Counted from the stretch's first letter, positions 22,990 to 36,060 are shown. The stretch is DNA of 64,000 nt from Azadirachta indica (GCA_022749755.1 CM040452.1:8760350-8824349); one strand, 5' to 3'. Translations and numbers: made by a program. Notes: generated by a model not told the origin, from the sequence alone.

Positions 22990-25900
22990 TTCATAATCTA
23001 AAACTCAAATACATATAAGTATGTATAATTGTACAATATGGCATGAGTATAATACTCGGATTTAAGTATTAATGTGGTGTATTTTTGTGTATAGGTGTAA
23101 TGGAGTGTAGGTTGCAATTAAAAAGAATTAAATTGTCCACTTCCATACTAGTAACTTGAGCATGAATCAATGTTTAGCCTATAACTTTGTGTAAAGTTAT
23201 CCAAGTGCAATGATTTTCATTGTAAGTGAAAGTTGACTCAATGATGAATAATTTATATCCAGATAATTCTTCCAAATTCAGAACTTTTATGCACTGAAAG
23301 TGTAAAGGAATATAAAGAAGCGTGGTTTACCCATATGCATCATGCACTTGTGAACACTTTTTTGACTTTTGGCCATAACTTTTTGAAAACTAAACTAATT
23401 AAGTTAATTCTTGAAGCCACAAAACCATAAGAAAGATAGCTACAATTGTGCTCTAGTTGTGTATATTAGTCATCATTCCAACAATGGCTCCCAAAGTTTA
23501 TAACTTAAGCATGTTTTACTTCTGTAATCATATCTTATGTTACAAACATCCAATTGATGTGATTCTTAAAGCATGGGAAAGCTTACTCAATGGCCAACTA
23601 CAGAGCACTTTCTTTATCTAGGTGTGGGAGATAGTCAAACGTGAAGCATAAATTTGTAGACAGTGTTATGATGAAAGATATAATTTGATTGAGTTTACAC
23701 ACATATAGCCTCTTTTAACTTGCTAATATAAACCATAGTGTTGATGCTAGGAGGGGTCTCTATTACTGGTGGCATTAGAACATCTTTATCTTTTCTTCTC
23801 TTGTTTTTCTCTTTAGATCATATCTTTATAAATTCGCAATTAGGGTTAAGGTGAATTTTTGTTGAATCTATAATGTTGTTCTTTGATTCATTGTTTTGTA
23901 ATTCATTGTCAAACCTTTTTATTGATTGGATACTATATTTTGCAAGGGATTTTGGTTTATTAGAAATCTTGATTCATTGTTAACAAATGGTATATTGAAT
24001 GCTTAAATGTTTTTCTACATATCAATGAATAAGGCAACTTGTAGTCTTTCATTATCAATTTAAAGGTTAGTTTATTTGGTTTCTATCTTTTCTTTTTGAA
24101 ACATATTTTCATGTGATTAAATGCTATTTATCTTCTAATTAAGGTCATTTCTTAGTTGATCGTTAATTATGTATAAAAAAAGGATTAAGAATAATTTCTA
24201 TATACATCATCAAAATGGATCCTTAATGCCTTAATGTCAATATTATTAAATTACGATTAATGATTAACAAATTCATTTTACTTTCATCATACTTAGACAA
24301 TGGGACTTGTAATATATGGGCATTGGACCTGTGGACTAATATAATCAATTCCTTGGGGATCGATACTCGGACTTTCAAATTATTATAACTTGAGATAACC
24401 TACACTTAAGCATTGTAATCTAAAAGTTGTAGCAAGTTTTTGGCACCATTGCTAGGAATTTCGGCTTGTATAAAGTTTATTAGTTTTGATTTAGTTTTCT
24501 TTTACTAACTTTAACTCTTTAACTCTAGCTCTAACCCTAATATTTAACTCTAACACTTTTCTTTCCTGTTATTTATATTTTTTGCTTTTCTTTATTTATG
24601 AGGCTCAGTTGACCAATTGTTATTTATATTTTTTTTAATCATGTTTAAATTATTTATTATTGTATTATTTTTATTGCAAGACTAATTTAGTATATCTAGC
24701 ACCTAATTTTTCTTTTGCTAATTATTGTGCTGTTACTTTTATAATTGTTTTATGTTTGTCGAGAAGAAGGTTGTAACACCTTTTTTTTTTTCATCATTCA
24801 TAGTATTATTATTGTTCTAACATTTTGTTTTCTTTTCTTTATAATTATTGTTGAATTTTATTTTGTCTAATTTATGCATGGATAACATTGAGATCTTTAT
24901 TCTCATTGCTTGGTGAAAGGTAATTTTGAAACCTTTTTTGTGATTTGTTTGATTCATTTTCATATTCAAACATATTTGAAGTGGCTAAAAATGAAAGTAT
25001 ACGTGGAGAAAATGAGAATCCACATGTTTGAACTATATGTGAATAATTGTGACCTTCTCAAAATTCATCTTTTCATGCTAATTTTTCCTCTCAATGCAAA
25101 TAATTTTAGATTTAAGCTAGGTCTGATTATTTTTCTTCCTAATTTTTATGGCTCAGAATGTAAGAGTCCTTATTTGTGCTTAAAGGAATTTGAGGAAGTA
25201 TATGCCACATTTGCTAATCAAACATGTAGTGGTTGGAGATCATGGCTCTATCTACCAAGAAGATGTCAGGTTAAATTCATAAGCATTATCTCAAAATTTT
25301 ATAATCTTTTATCAGTCACATCAACCAATTCTTTTGTTGCAAATCTCTCTATACAAGGATTGTCTAGCTAGGTCCTCTGCTTCGAAAAGTTTTTGGCAAA
25401 GGTGGTAGAAAAGACTCAGTGTTAGTCATATTTAAATGGGTATAGCTACTGACTCCTTGATTTTAGTGATGATCAGCTGATTTGGGAGACATTTTTTTTG
25501 AGTGACTGGTTTTTTCTTTTCTTTGTTCAGATTTTTTAGTTTTGTAGAAAGAAGGTTTTATGGGCGTGGTTAAGATTGCAGTTGTGGTTGATAGATGGTT
25601 GTGAGTGATAGATTTGGGTCATAGGATCGATTCACCCGTTACAGAGGTAGGTTTTGATACCACTTGACGCAGTGCGGAAAGGATACTAAATTTCATTTTA
25701 GCATACGTCTTGAAAATTCAAGAATAGAAATTTCACGAAAGGAAAAATAAATAATCCACATAGGATTAACTAAAGGAAAGGATTATTGATTGAATGAACT
25801 AATTGAAACTAATAAATAATAAGGCTTATTTATACTAATACATATCCTAAGTCTAAAAGAAAAAAGTATTCCTTGTGAACAAGGAGTTTAAGGATGAAAC

Positions 25901-28146
25901 AATAACTTAATCCTAACTGAAAAAAAAAAACAATAACGAAATAAAATTTTCTAATAGTTCTAGTATTGCTCCTACATCAGCATGTTAACTATGTACTCCT
26001 ATCATGTAGCCTTCAGATTGGACTTTATCTTTTGAAATCATACGTGATGCTAGTGATTATCCTGTTGGAGCTGTTTTAGAACAATGCAAGAATAAGAAAC
26101 CTTATGTAATTTACTATGCTAGTAAAACCTTAAATGGTACTCAAATCAATTATTCTACCACTAAGAAGGAATTACTTGCAATAGTATTTATATTGGATAA
26201 ATTTAGATCTTATTTTATTGGCTCACCAATTATTGTTTTTAGTGATCATGCAGCATTGAAATATCTTCTCTAAAAAATAGGAGCTAAACCTATATTGATT
26301 ATGTGGATCTTTTTACTCTAAGAATTTGATCGTACAAACTAAGATGATAAAGAAGTATAAAATATAATTGTTGGCCACTTGTCTAAACTTGTGTTTTGTG
26401 AACCATTTGAGACCACACCAATTAATGACAAATTTCCAAACTAGCAACTTTTAATGCTTCTAATTTACCTTAGTTTGCCAATATTGCTAATTTTCTTATC
26501 ACAAGACAATTTCTTTCTCATTGGAATTCTTAAGACAAGAAGAAATTCTTTTCCTAAGTAAATTTTTTTTGGGATGATTCTTTTCATAAGATGATCTGTG
26601 CCTAATAATGAAATTCAAAGAATTATTTCTTTTTTCACTTTGAAGTGTGTGGCGGTCATTTTTCCACAAAGAAAATTGCTGCTAATATTTTACAATGTAG
26701 ATTATATAGGCCTACTCTTTTTAAAGACTCTTATGAATTTGTAAATCTTGTAACTATTGTCAAAAGTTAGGAGGGATAACCAATAAAAGTATGATGCCAT
26801 TCAACCTTATGTTGATTATTAAAATTTTTTATTGTTGGGGCATTGATTTCATAGGTCCTTTTCCATCTTCTTTTAGTTATATGTACAATTTAGTTGGTGT
26901 TGGTTATGTTTCCAAATGGATTGAGGTTTTTCCTTGTAAAAGCAATGACCATAAGGTTGTTTTGAAATTTTTGAAAGAAAATATTTTTTCATGATTTGGA
27001 GTTCCTTGCGCTATAATAAGTGATGGGGGTTTATATTTTTATAATAAACCTTTTGGGAATTTAATGAAGAAATAGGAAATGTGGCTATTCTTTATCACCC
27101 ACAAACAAGTGGACAAATTAAACTTGCAAATAAGAAAATAAAACATATTTTGTAAAAGACTGTAAATCCAAATTGTAAAGATTGATCTTTAAGATTAATT
27201 GATGCACTTTGGGCTTATCGTATCATATATAAGTCACTACTTTAATGTTTCCTGACAAGCCTGCTTTTGGAAAAGCTTGCCTTTACTTGTTGAACTAGAA
27301 CATAAAGCTTTTTAGGGTATTAAAATGTTTAATTTGAATTTAGATAAGGCAAGCTCATTAAGGAAACTTCAATTGAATGAACAGAAAAAAAATTATAAAT
27401 AAAGCTTATGAAAATTCTCAAATTTATAATGAATGAATGAAGGGATTTTATGATAAATATATTGAACCTATATAATTTGAGATTGCATTTATTTCTTGGA
27501 AAACTTTGTTCCAAATGGAGTGGATCTTTTATTGTTAAAACTGTTTATGCCCATGGCATAGTGGAAATCAAAAATCTAAAGAATGTTAATGTTTTTAAGG
27601 TAAATGGACATTGCTTGAAACCTTTCGTTGACAATTTTACTCATGTAAAGGATTTCATTGATTTGCATGGTCCTATTTCTAGGATCCATTGTTTTTCTTA
27701 TTTTTCATTTTTGGTGTGTTAGTATTTGATAGTTTTTGTGTCCTTTTTGTTTGTTTTGATTTCTAAGAAATTACAAATCAAGAGTACAAGCCTCTTCAAC
27801 TTTCCAGGTAACATCTACACCGTTCCTTTATTGTTATTTTCATTCTTTTGTTCTCATCATGTTTTTCATCTCGTCTTTTTAGCATTGAGGATAATGTTTC
27901 ATTTAAGTTAGGGGTAAGGTATCTTCTTTGGTTCTCCTTTTCAAAAAGAAAATTCACAATTTTCAAACTTTAGTTTTGGGTATTATCCTTTGCTTAGACA
28001 AATAACATACCATGTTATCTTGAATTATATGTTAAAGTTAGGAATAAATGAGGAAGCTAAAGATGATGAGTGAGACAAATCTAATTGTTGGAGGAACTAC
28101 ATGTCATTTGAATTTGTTCCAAGCGAGTTTTGAGTTTATTTAATAG
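22990..28146 (+). mobile_element. decayed Ty3-gypsy retrotransposon, Athila-type
   Basis: An LTR-like region ends near 24,435. A primer-binding site follows at 24,441-24,458 (TGGCACCATTGCTAGGAA, close to the tRNA-Asp-complementary site of Athila elements). A gag scrap is at 25,100-25,230 (CKSPYLCLKEFEEVYATF). RNase H is at 26,010-26,280, an integrase zinc-finger and core region at about 26,620-27,150, and a C-terminal integrase tail at 27,500-27,660 ([13 protein letters not shown]). The frame is broken by many stops. Protease and most of the reverse transcriptase are not visible; 25,380-25,980 is unassigned sequence in their place. The element has no 3' LTR: it stops where FAR pseudogene exon 2 begins. 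Confidence 0.85.
24441..24458 (+). other. primer-binding site of the gypsy element
   Basis: TGGCACCATTGCTAGGAA differs at a few positions from the tRNA-Asp-complementary site known in Athila-type elements. It lies directly after the presumed 5' LTR end, which is the expected place for the minus-strand primer. Confidence 0.6.
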
Positions 28147-29383
28147 CTTTTATAGAGAAGATACTGAGGATTCAGCCAAATGTGGAGAAGCTCTATCTTC
28201 TTATAAGAGCAGGAGATATAAAGTTAGCCACAAAACACATGCTTAATGAGGTATAAGTACAATATAAGGGTTGAAATTATCAATATGAAAGTTGTATGGA
28301 AAGATGTTTATTTGATGTTATAATGATCGTTCATATGTATCAGTTTCCCAGTATATGGTATATAATAATCTTGGAATAATGGTGAATAATTGTATATGCT
28401 AACATAACTACTATTTATTAAATATAAAGATAGTAGAGAAGGAGTTGTTGAGTTCTAAGAGATACATGGAATGATGAGTTAGACTCTTTTTTATCTGAGA
28501 AAGTGACTGCTGTGCCCGTTGATGTTTTTTATGAGAACTTGGGAAGAAGATATTCTAATTTGAGGGAGGAAATGTGGAAATATATAGACTCGGTAGTTAA
28601 TTTTGCTACAACAACCACCTTTGATGAACGGTACAGAATATTAACTTCATGATCAATTATTTTTATTTTATTTTGTTAACATTGATCTCTTTCTTCATTC
28701 TCTTTTTAAACCTACCATTACAGATAGGTTTAAGTATGGTCCAACTTCTTTGAACCAAAAATAAACCAGACTTTGATAAAAAAAAAAAAAAAGCCAAACT
28801 GATTAGATTATTCAATATGATTTTGTTTTGGTTATATTTCTATTTGAATTTATATGGGTTTGAATTGAATTATGTGATATATTTTTTAATTTTAAACTTA
28901 AAATAATCTATATTAAGATTTTTTATTTTCTGATTTTTTTTTGTTTTTAATCTTTCTTCAATTTTGGTTCGGTTTAAATCAATTTTTATTTGATTGGATT
29001 AAAAACAAATTGAACAAAGTCTACTTTTTTTAGCAAAAATAAAATTAAAAAACCAGTAAAAACAAATTGAATTAAATGGCTGAAGTCAATTTCATTCAAT
29101 TCAATTTAATTTCGTCTTTTTCTTACCTGTAGTCAATATTATAATAATTATTTATGCAGTTTAATTATAATAACAAAAATTACAAATGATATTATGAACT
29201 AAATAATTTTTCTTTCTCATCTCTCTCCTTTCCACCCCCCTTCCCCCCTTTTTTGGCAGATATGACGTTGCATTAGATACCAATACAATGGGAACATTTC
29301 ATGTAATACATTTTACAAAGAGGTGTATTAAGGCAAGGATGCTGGTTCACGTATCGAACGGCAAATATAATAATTAAATCCTC

Positions 29384-29409
29384 TATATATATATATATAT
29401 ATATATATT
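29384..29409. repeat. (TA)n microsatellite
   Basis: About 13 uninterrupted TA units in intron 4 of the FAR A pseudogene. Confidence 0.9.
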
Positions 29410-31439
29410 TAAAATGTACTTGATTTTAGACATTCATTTTCAACAATTTCTTAGTAAGTTTTCTTTCTCATATTAACATGCTTTTGACATTGTTTCCTTA
29501 TTAATTTTATTTTGTATCTTATGTTTGCGGAAAAAGATTAGAACTCAAATTAGAGAATACATTTTCCAACAGGGAAACTCTCAGAGAGACTTGCAAATTA
29601 AATCGATTCTTAAAAAATAAATTGATCAAATAAAAAATGAATCAAATTCAAATTGAAAATGCCAATGATACAAAAGTTACATCAACCACTAAAGCATTAA
29701 TCATGTAAAGGTTTTAATTTTGCCTCTACAGTAAACTCTTAACGTAAATAATATGCAAGAAAATTTTATTTTATTAAATATTAATATTTATGCTTTATTA
29801 TTAGGGCAAGGTTATACGGATGGCCAAACACTTATGTTTTTACTAAGACAATGGGAGAAATGCTTTTAAACTACTATAAAGACAATATAAAAATTATCAT
29901 CATATGTCCAACTATGATAATCAGTACCTTTAAATAACCATTTTTACGTTGGATCGAAGGACATTTGAGGTACATATTAAAACTCATTTCATAATATTAA
30001 TTAACAGTAAGTATTAATTTAAAAAATTAATAAAAGTATTTAATCATATGTTTGGTTATTTGTTTTAAAGGTATTTTTATTAAATTTTATATAGTTAATC
30101 ATAATCAAATATTAATATAGTATTTTACAGATAATACTAAATATTTTACAAGGGAAAAAAAAACTACTTTGTGATTCAATTAAGTTCTAAAGGGTAACGT
30201 TTTTGGGTTGTGCAGGACAATTGATGGTCCCATTGTTTTTAAAGGAAAATTGGAATGCTTGTTGGCCAACCCTAATACCATCCTGGATTTGGTTAGATTA
30301 TCTACTCAAATAGCACAATACTTATGTTAATTTTTCAATATCTATACATTTTTTTAATAAAGTTGTAAAGGTTCAGTAATATTTTCAAAATAATGTTTTT
30401 GAAAATTATAAAAACAGTGTCTTAAAAACAATATTTTTAAAAACAAAAAATGTTTAATAAATTTGATTTTGTTTTAAAAAATGAGCAAGGTAGTTATTTT
30501 AAAAAAAAAATTATAATTAACTTTGAAAATATATTTTTTAAGAATAATCAAAAAGAACAAAAAAAATCATATTTCACTTCTATTTAAAATTTAAAAATAA
30601 TACTTTTAAAATTAAAAAAAAAATAGTTTTTAAAAATGTAACCAAAATGACCAATAAATTTATGAATCAAAGTGACCAATAAATTTATAAAAATCTTATA
30701 TGCAGATACTAGCTGATATGGTGGTCAATTTAATGATGATGGCTATGATAGCAAATAGCAATGGCTATGATAAATCTTCTCAGATTATGTATCACGTTTG
30801 CTCATCATAAGAAACCCTTTAAGAATCTTAAATCTTGAGGAATTTATGACCCTTTATTTCACAAATACCCCGTACATTGACAAAAGTGGAAAGGAAATTA
30901 AAGTTAGCAAGGTCACAATACTTGACTCATCGACAAAATTCAATATATACGTCGCAGTTAGATATCTGCTACCATTGAAGGTATACTTTGTTTTATCTAT
31001 TTCTTTTACTAATCACTTTTACGTGCTTGTGTGTTAGACTGCCACTTTACCTAAAAATTTAAACGTGAAAACAGAAGATCATATAAATATATTTAACTAA
31101 TTTCATATTGTGTATTACAAAAGCAAGGGCTCAAAGTAAAAATTTAGACTTTCGGGTCGAGTTGTTAAACCATTCAAATACTATGGTTTGGCTCTTTACT
31201 CTTAAATTTAAACTTTTCACTTAGTGACAACTCAAAAATGATAATAGCATGTATTTGACATTATGGTTTTATGATGGAGCTTATACATAAGGAGAAAATT
31301 AATTAAATCATTTAAATATTATTATTTGGGTCTTTAATTATTCTCAAGGTTAAGATTTTTAAGTCAAGTGGTAATTCAACTGAATCGACAATTTAACTAA
31401 AAAATATGAGAATATTAATATATTTATACTAGTCTTATC

Positions 31440-32087
31440 AAGCAATTCTTTCTTTAACTAGTATTATTTTTTTCTAATTTATATTGAATTAAGATTTCAA
31501 GTTTATATTGCTTTAAGTTTACTAGTTTACTTTAAATTATTATTTGAGCCTTTAGATCCATTACTCATATGCATTCAATAAGATCTAGAAATACAGAAAT
31601 ATTTTATATTTCTAATAATATGTCAAAATTATAGTTTCTCTTCTAATCTACTATTTTGCATAAATCCTCTTCCAAGACCCCTCAGATCCGGTTATCCAGC
31701 CCCTGTGATGTTGGTATGATTTGCTTAAGTTGTGATCTTTTTAAGCTATGTTTCTGATTAATTAATTTTGTTCAAGCCCTAGTTCAGCCCCTAGTTTATC
31801 ATCGAGATCCCAGTTTTTGTCTCCTAGAGCTCTTGTATTTTATCTATTAGCCCAAGCAAATCCCTATAATTTACATCTAAATCCCTATCCTTTATCATCT
31901 GAACCCCTAATATTCTTGATACTTTTTATATAGGTCATTGAATAAGCCCTTGCACCTTTCGCCCCCTCGGATCTCCTTACACCATAGGACACCCTGAATC
32001 TCTTGCACCAATCGACACTCGTTACTTCCCTCATGTTATTGGATATCTTGAATTTCCACAGCACCTTTAGAGACTTCGAATTTTCAT
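31440..32087. repeat. inserted or rearranged segment replacing exon 9 of FAR A pseudogene
   Basis: Replaces most of exon 9. The part 31,550-31,700 (with ATTACTCATATGCATTCAAT and GAAATATTTTATATTTCTAA) recurs at 39,905-40,050. 31,440-31,560 resembles 40,430-40,530. 31,690-32,087 is C-rich on this strand, with repeated CCCCTA-type words, and only partly shared. The two regions therefore derive from one duplicated and rearranged block. Confidence 0.6.
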
Positions 32088-32652
32088 CATGTTTTTTAAC
32101 GGCATGTAAGCATTCTAATTTTTTGCACTTACAAATTTCACATATTATTAAACAGTAATCTTACAATTATTTTTAATCTTTTTAACTAATTATTATTTGC
32201 ATATTAATTTTTCAGCTTTGATGACACAAACTCGAAGAAGTTGCACCAGAAAATGATCGACAATGAAATGGAGGCCACTGAGATTGATGCATTTAACTTT
32301 GATCCTGAGGGCATTCATTGGGAAGACTACATTATCAACACTCACATGCCTGGTCTTTTAAGACGTAGTCAAAAATTAAGATGTGTTACAAAATATGGAG
32401 TTTACAAATTAATATGCTCACTGAATTTAGTTAATCGATCACATCCTTAATATATGAGTCTTGTGAGGTTCAGTTGCATAATAACACTATGGTGCTTAAG
32501 CTAGTATTTGTTTGTTGAGAATGTAAAAGAACAAAAAAGAAAATAGAGTAATATGGCATATTATTAGCGCACAGATAATTTTAGTAGTATTAAGGGGTAT
32601 ATAAGATATTTATCACATAAATTGTGACTCATATACCATATAAAAGGGTGTT

Positions 32653-32653
32653 G

Positions 32654-32681
<28 letters not shown>
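32653..32681. repeat. (TA)n microsatellite
   Basis: About 14 uninterrupted TA units 200 bp downstream of the FAR A pseudogene. Confidence 0.9.
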
Positions 32682-32687
<6 letters not shown>

Positions 32688-32867
32688 CGTTCAATCAAAT
32701 ATTATTCAATTACACACAAAAGTATAAGAGAAATATTACTTGTGTAAAAGTACAACAAAACCTGGGCAAGGAAGAATTAGTAAGTCATTCAATATTAATG
32801 ACTTCAATCATCTCAATTTAAAGAATTTGCTATCGAAGAGAATCTATCAAATATTTTTTTAATATTA

Positions 32868-33376
32868 CAATTGACAAGTACCATCTGTCAATGACACATT
32901 AGAAATTTATCAAAAATTAACAGTGTTGATGTCAAATCTAATCTAACACTAAGTATGAAATTACATTGAATCTGAGTGAAATTTATCTCTAACTTGGAGA
33001 TAAAAAGCCTCCACTAAAATCTTTATATGATCTAAATATTACCTTTTATTAAACTCCAAGACTCAAATGCCATTTTCTTTTTAATATTTCTTGTGTAATT
33101 TGTGGTAGGCTTTAATTAGGGCGAAAGAGAAAATAAATTATAAGTGGTAAAAAAGAAAGTATTATTTATAGACTTGTCAATGACAAATTAGAAATTTATA
33201 AAAAATTAATAGTGTTGATGTCAAATCTAATCTAACAATGAGTATAAAATTACATCGAATCTGAGTGAAATTTATCTCTAACTTGGAGATAAAAAGCCTC
33301 CACTAGAAATCTTTATATGATCTAAATATTGCCTTTTATTAAACTCTAGGACTCAAATGCCATTTTCTTTTTAATA
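32868..33376. repeat. two tandem copies of a ~210-bp FAR 3'-flank repeat
   Basis: Copy one is about 32,868-33,090 and copy two about 33,169-33,376. Both contain GTGTTGATGTCAAATCTAAT, TTTATCTCTAACTTGGAGAT, GCCTCCACTA and GACTCAAATGCCATTTTC. A third, more diverged copy is at 41,330-41,570 after the orphan FAR exons. The second tandem copy ends where copia sequence begins, so the duplication may be linked to that junction. Confidence 0.8.
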
Positions 33377-33389
33377 GATCTAAATATTA

Positions 33390-33961
33390 CCCACAACATA
33401 GAGTTGGTGGAGTACATGAGACATTTTTCCTTATTCCAATGCAGTTAAAAGTCTTATGTATGCGATGATTTGTACCAAACCTGATTTATCTCATTCCGTG
33501 AATGTAGTGAGTAGGTATATGGCTTCTCCTATGAAAGAATATTGAAATGTTGTGAAGTGGATATTGCAATATTTGAAGAACACTAGTCATATAAGACTAG
33601 TATTCAATAGGGCAACATTAAATATGGCTGAGTTAATAGGTTATGTGAATTCTGATTATGTAAGAGATCTACATAGAAAGAGATCGTTGACGGATTATGT
33701 TTTTACCTTATCTAAATATGTCATTAGTTGGAAGGCAACAGTGCAGGCTATAGTAGCATTGTCAACTATGAAGGCTGGATACATGGTTATCGCAGAAACA
33801 GTTAAAGAAGCTTTGTGGCTAAGAGGTCTTGTGATTGATCTTAGGTTGTCACAACAACAAACAGTTGTACATTGTGATAGTTAGAGTGTCATCCATTTGA
33901 CTGAGAACCAAATGTTTCATGAAAGGATAAAATATATTAATATCAAGTTTCACTTTGTTAG
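33390..33961 (+). mobile_element. copia fragment, end of reverse transcriptase and RNase H (left part)
   Basis: The frame from about 33,430 reads as the end of copia reverse transcriptase and RNase H. Landmarks are ICTKPDLSH, an SLTDYVFTLSKYVISWKA-like stretch and TVKEALWLRGL, with one stop at 33,541 and another at 33,882. It stops abruptly at 33,961, where a CACTA-type element is inserted; the matching continuation starts at 38,478. The 5' part of the element (gag to most of the reverse transcriptase) is missing. Confidence 0.88.
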
Positions 33962-33974
33962 AACAATAAGAAAA

Positions 33975-34450
33975 TCAGGTTTTAGCAACAAAAGTTTTAG
34001 TGACGACATAAAATTTGTTGTCAAAACATCATTTGATGACAACATTTTTATAGTCGTTGCCAAAAAACAAAGAAAAAAAATTAATAAATAATTGTTTCCT
34101 TTAGAGACGACAATATCGTCACTAAATATGCGTTATTAGTGATGGTATAGATAGTCGTCACAAATAGTCATGGCACCATTTGGCGCGAAATAGACAGGGA
34201 CAAGAGGAATACTTCTAGTGGCAACATTGTTTGTCGTAATAATTAGCGACAATCGATGTCGTCACTAAAACAGTTTTTTGCAATGGCACTCCTTGTTGTC
34301 GCTGAAAATATATTTAGCAGCGGTGTCTTGTTGTCGCTGAAGATCCTTTTGGCAACGAAACTTTTCGAGCTTTTGGCGACAACTTTGTTGTTGCTGAATG
34401 TATTTTCAGTGAAGAAAGTACATGTCGTTGCTAAAAGTATTGTCAAATCT
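33975..34450. repeat. left subterminal repeat array of CACTA element
   Basis: Many copies of GTCGTCACTAAA / TTTTAGCGACGACA-like words in both orientations, mutated at CpG positions (GCAACA, GTGACG). Such arrays bind transposase in characterised CACTA elements; here that is inference. Short frames at 34,243-34,492 on both strands are by-products of the repeat. Confidence 0.8.
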
Positions 34451-35030
34451 AATATTCATTGCAATGTTAACTTAATACAAAATAATAATTAAATATAATT
34501 AATTGAACCCCAATTTATATATTTAATTGAAATTTAGTATGAAATTTGGCTAAAGAGACTTGCAAAATTGTTTTAAAATCTGTCTATCAAATATTGTTAT
34601 TAGCTATAAAAATTAATTGAACAATTATATTAATATTTAATTATTAATATACTTGTCCATAAATATTTTAATGTGTTCCCTCTTTTGATATTCTTTTCGC
34701 TATTAAAATACACACACTTAATTTATATTTATTAATATTATTGTTAACTAATAACAACTTTATTACTATTTAAATTATATCTTTATTATTATTTTGTTAC
34801 ATTTATATTTAAATTTAGTTTTAGTATAAAATATTGAAATGTGATAATTTTCACATTGTACTTATAAATATTGATATAAAATTATTGATAGTTAATTATT
34901 CTAATAAAGTACCATAATAATTATACTTTTAATAAAAAAATTATTAATACAAATTTATCACGTTAATGTAACATAACATTGATGCTATTAAAATAATTTA
35001 TTAAATTAAAACAAAATAATATATTAGATT

Positions 35031-35300
35031 CACTACAACAAATAGGATCTATATTAGCATTTTATAATAACTTTTTTTTTTTTTTTTTTCATAATGTTAC
35101 TAAATATTAGTTTATTATATCATTTTTTGAAAAATGCTACATTAAATATTAAAATAATGATATTTTTTTATTTTATTATATTTTATATTTAATTTATAGC
35201 ATTTTTTTTTAATACTATATAAAATATTAATTATTGTAGTCTTAAAAAAATGCTATCAAATAACTTCTTTTTTAATGACATTAAAAGAATGCTCTAATTT
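35031..35300 (+). mobile_element. possible second CACTA terminus nested inside
   Basis: CACTACAACAAATAGG at 35,031-35,046 is a textbook CACTA end. It is followed by a separate subterminal repeat family based on TAGCATTTTT/AAAAATGCTA (35,055 to about 35,290), unlike the TTTAGCGAC repeat of the outer element. No matching right end was found before 38,477, so it may be a truncated nested element or an internal rearrangement. Confidence 0.5.
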
Positions 35301-35394
35301 GAACAAAATTGTTAAGAGGAAAAATATGTGAAACCGCCAAAACTAAAATCTCAAATATAATTTTATTATTAAATATTAAAAGGGTAATAACGCT

Positions 35395-36060
35395 GTGCAT
35401 CTTTATTTCTTAAAAAATAACAAATCCCTACTTTATCTTCATTTCCACTTCAATTTTCAACGGAGAAGTTGGTGCTTGGCAAAATCTTTTTGTTTAAGCA
35501 AATTTGATCAAATTTCCTCTAATTTTTCTTGGCCAGCAAAAACTTTCACTTCATTGTATGGGTTTGAACAAACTTTAGAAGTTTCCCTCTACGCTTTACG
35601 CCTTTTCTATGCCCTGTCTTCCATCTTTGCAATAAGATGTCCTTAATCGAATCCCTAACTAATAGATAGAATGATTTCTCAGCCTTTTGGCACTATAAAT
35701 ACTTGTTACCAATCTAGGTTTTCTTCATTGCAGCTGTACCTCTTCTCAGTCTTTTCCATAGGTGGGGTATTGAGTGCAGTGCAGTTTGTATCAAAGAAAA
35801 TGAGCTATTCGCATCATACTATGGACTCGTTATCCTTAAAACAGTTCACTGTTGGTTGCATATTCTACTTTGTGGCCCTAAAAATAGAACTGGCATGGAT
35901 GTTAGCCATAACAGCCTTCATCAATGAACTAAACATCTTTAACTTAATTTATTGTGCATCACATCATGTTGATAACTGGAGATCTAAATCCATTGCTAAA
36001 ATTCTTTTCGGGAAACTATCAATGTATATGAAAGATGGGAAATACTATGGTCTTAATTAA
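35395..36060 (+). other. unidentified open frames inside CACTA element
   Basis: Two frames, 35,395-35,646 (83 codons) and 35,671-36,060 (129 codons), in a stretch less AT-rich than its surroundings. The second is rich in hydrophobic residues. I recognise no family in either. They could be exons of a captured host gene or chance. A third frame at 36,611-36,838 is likewise anonymous. Confidence 0.3.

Larger units (their letters stand above)
28147..32450 (+). pseudogene. FAR pseudogene, type A, nearly full length
   Basis: Closest relative of the intact gene at 9.1-15.1 kb. Exon positions: exon 2 28,147-28,250; exon 3 28,430-28,630; exon 4 29,260-29,360; exon 5 29,518-29,710; exon 6 29,805-29,969; exon 7 30,216-30,291; exon 8 30,706-30,980; exon 9 remnant 32,088-32,105; exon 10 32,216 onward. 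Exon 1 is missing and gypsy sequence adjoins exon 2. Lesions: a 2-nt deletion in exon 3, GC instead of GT after exon 4, a lost AG before exon 5, stops in exons 5 and 6, a 6-nt deletion in exon 7, a 1-nt deletion in exon 8 and loss of most of exon 9. The frame of exon 10 runs past the usual stop to 32,450. The YVFTK site is still readable in exon 6. Confidence 0.92.

Noticed and set aside
34243..34492. Overlapping frames on both strands with repeated LLLATK/SSKSF patterns
   Set aside because: Translation of the CACTA subterminal repeat array, not a protein gene.
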